Shown here piece by piece: positions 24,929-26,316 of a DNA stretch of 26,316 nucleotides; positions within the stretch are counted from its first letter, which is position 1, and the number at the start of each line of letters is the position of its first letter. The position numbers and the translations under genes were made by a program. The stretch is from a virus. Location: positions 1 through 26,316 of the IMG/VR virus record IMGVR_UViG_3300010155_000082. The stretch is one strand, 5' to 3'. The notes below the pieces were generated by a model. The model was not told the DNA's origin, searched no databases, and saw only the letters and a program-made list of their open reading frames with translations.

Positions 24929-25923
24929 AACAACAGCCGCCCTTTTGTATTCAACTCGAACTTACGGAAGGGTGTAATCTTGCTTGTTCCTTTTGTGGGC
25001 TTGCTGCTATACGAGACAATGGTGCAGATGGGCCTAATAAAATAAGAGGAAAGAATTCTCATCCTTATAAATTTTTAGAATATGCCTCGGCTCGAGTTAT
25101 AGCTAAAAAATTACAACGAGCAATGAAAAAGGATAAATGGAACCCACGTATAGAAATGGCTATGCATGGAGAACCAACAATGAATCCTCAGTTTTTAAAT
25201 ATTGTTCAGCTTTTTAGAAAAGAACTGCCTACTACACACTTACAAATGACCTCTAACGGAGCAGGGTTGTTAAGTGGTGACTTAACTAAAAATATAGATA
25301 CTTTGCTAAGTTCTGGATTAAATGTTTTATTGTTAGATAATTATGAATCTATAAAAATTTGTGATAAGGTCAGAACACGGTATATAGGCAACTACCCAAT
25401 TTATGAATATCCTTTAAACAAAAAAGCTAATCCACACAGACGTAGAAAACCGAGTGATCATGACATAGTTATTGTTCAAGATATTGATCACGCATCTCAA
25501 GGAACTCATTCTACTATAAATAATCATGCTGGTTCGGCTTTCCCTAAAAACAGTAGGGCAGTAGGCAAACGATGTGCAAAAGTATTTCGTGAACTATCTA
25601 TAAGGTGGGACGGTTCCGTTGCTATTTGTTGCAATGATTGGCCTGGATTTTACAGGTGTGGTAATATAATTCAAAAAGGAGAATTTGAATCACTGTGGCA
25701 AAATACTGCTTTTATTGCAGCACGAAAGAAACTTTATCATGGCTACCGAGATTTTGGGCCATGCAAAGGTTGTGACGCTACAAGTTATCGTCCTGGTTTA
25801 TTACCTGATGCACAAGGAAAGAAAGAATATGAAAAGCCTGATGACTCTACTCTCATCGCCATTAAAGACGCCCTCAAAAAAGGACCGTATACTTCTGCAG
25901 TCCCTCGTCCTTGGGAAAGATGA
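24925..25923 (+). CDS. Radical SAM enzyme with SPASM-like C-terminus, linked to base hypermodification
   Basis: A 332-aa protein. CNLACSFC places the CxxxCxxC [4Fe-4S] ligands at Cys17, Cys21 and Cys24. EMAMHGEPTMNP near 76-87 is the SAM-binding GGE-like region. The C-terminal part has RCAKVFRELSIRWDGSVAICC (split at the strand break), CGN and GPCKGCD, the spaced cysteines of a SPASM/twitch auxiliary cluster domain. Such enzymes make a 5'-deoxyadenosyl radical and modify peptides, RNA or small molecules. As I recall, radical SAM enzymes occur beside aGPT-PPlase genes in phages with modified thymines and include isomerases acting on thymine side chains. The start overlaps the glycosyltransferase stop by four bases. 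The exact reaction cannot be read from sequence. Confidence 0.88.
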   Translation: MKQQPPFCIQLELTEGCNLACSFCGLAAIRDNGADGPNKIRGKNSHPYKFLEYASARVIAKKLQRAMKKDKWNPRIEMAMHGEPTMNPQFLNIVQLFRKELPTTHLQMTSNGAGLLSGDLTKNIDTLLSSGLNVLLLDNYESIKICDKVRTRYIGNYPIYEYPLNKKANPHRRRKPSDHDIVIVQDIDHASQGTHSTINNHAGSAFPKNSRAVGKRCAKVFRELSIRWDGSVAICCNDWPGFYRCGNIIQKGEFESLWQNTAFIAARKKLYHGYRDFGPCKGCDATSYRPGLLPDAQGKKEYEKPDDSTLIAIKDALKKGPYTSAVPRPWER

Positions 25924-25924
25924 A

Positions 25925-26316
25925 GTGCCCACTATATATGTAAGAAATGTTGCCGAAGCCTTACACACAGGGCTTTCTCTGCTCAAAAGAGATGGTATTT
26001 GGCAGGAGTCAAGATCAGGTAATACAATTGAACACCCTAACCCAGTAATGACAATTTATAAAAGACCAGAGGAACGGGTGCTTTTTTACAAAATTCGAGA
26101 CGCTAATCCATTTTTCCATTTATTTGAAGCATTTTGGATGTTGGCTGGTAAAGATAATGTTGACTATGTTGCTCAGTTTAATAGTCGCATGAAAGAATTC
26201 TCTGATGATGGGTATATTCTTAATGGTGCATATGGGTATAGATGGCGTGAATATTTTTTAAGGGATCAATTAGATTATATCGTTGAACATTTAAAAGATT
26301 TTCCTAATTCCAGACG
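25925..26316 (+). CDS. Thymidylate synthase-family enzyme, probable dUMP hydroxymethylase (partial, 3' end outside window)
   Basis: A frame of 130 codons runs to the right edge from a GTG one base after the radical SAM stop, with GGAAAG upstream; the ATG at 25920 reads only seven codons and is not a start. The sequence NPFFHLFEAFWMLAGKDNVD (61-80), QFNSRMKEFSDDG and NGAYGYRWR (100-108) matches the N-terminal half of phage thymidylate synthase-family proteins, with the YGxxWR substrate-loop residues. The catalytic cysteine would be downstream. In this neighbourhood the likeliest reaction is dUMP to 5-hydroxymethyl-dUMP, feeding the aGPT-PPlase pathway; ordinary dTMP synthesis cannot be excluded from the visible half. 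Confidence 0.82.
   Translation, partial: MPTIYVRNVAEALHTGLSLLKRDGIWQESRSGNTIEHPNPVMTIYKRPEERVLFYKIRDANPFFHLFEAFWMLAGKDNVDYVAQFNSRMKEFSDDGYILNGAYGYRWREYFLRDQLDYIVEHLKDFPNSR

Noticed and set aside
25920-25943. ATG start for the TS-family gene
   Set aside because: The frame from this ATG stops after seven codons; the GTG at 25925 opens the frame with clear TS-family sequence.
1-26316. tRNA genes, CRISPR arrays, integrase or transposase genes, and rho-independent terminators
   Set aside because: I looked in gaps and along both strands and saw no cloverleaf, no regularly spaced repeat-spacer series, no recombinase motif and no convincing stem followed by a U-run. A tRNA or terminator inside dense coding could still be missed without software.

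Overview
The window looks like part of an AT-rich, tailed double-stranded DNA phage genome, most likely a podovirus-like phage of a marine bacterium. I infer this from the P22-like tail and DNA-ejection proteins, the very large internal virion proteins, the tightly packed and often overlapping genes (TAATG or ATGA junctions), and resemblance, from memory, to uncultured marine phage proteins. No host gene, integrase, tRNA, rRNA, insertion sequence, CRISPR array or convincing rho-independent terminator was seen. The exact phage group and host cannot be fixed from this sequence.

Layout. Positions 1-124 hold the 3' end of an unidentified gene. Positions 188-12801 form a plus-strand virion module: a 761-aa tail/nozzle-type protein, two small proteins, a Pro/Gln- and Gly-rich 725-aa virion protein, a 349-aa ejection protein of the P22 gp7 type, and two giant putative internal proteins (1034 and 1152 aa). 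Positions 12801-13955 look like a lysis region: an M15-type peptidase, a 31-aa ORF, a one-membrane-segment coiled-coil protein and a secreted protein, the last two being visibly more GC-rich. Positions 13990-16232 encode two unrecognised proteins (508 and 240 aa) that share similar N- and C-terminal motifs.

A lone minus-strand SNF2-type helicase (16229-17674) converges on the 240-aa gene, with the two stop codons overlapping. The 277-bp gap 17675-17951 is a divergent control region. It carries a near-symmetric cluster of four CCAATA/TATTGG boxes and a TATATATATAAT stretch.

From 17952 rightward, plus-strand genes form a replication module: two small conserved proteins, a likely ssDNA-binding protein with an SSB-like acidic EVPF tail, an archaeo-eukaryotic-type primase and a UvrD-like SF1 helicase. 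This is followed by a probable DNA hypermodification cassette: a 79-aa protein, an alpha-glutamyl/putrescinyl-thymine pyrophosphorylase (aGPT-PPlase) family enzyme, a GT-B-like glycosyltransferase, a radical SAM/SPASM enzyme and the N-terminal 130 residues of a thymidylate-synthase-family enzyme, cut by the window end. Read together, the last four predict replacement of thymine by a 5-hydroxymethyluracil-derived base that is further substituted, possibly with a sugar and a radical-SAM-catalysed rearrangement. The 5-hmdU DNA kinase expected for such a pathway is not in the window and may lie just downstream.
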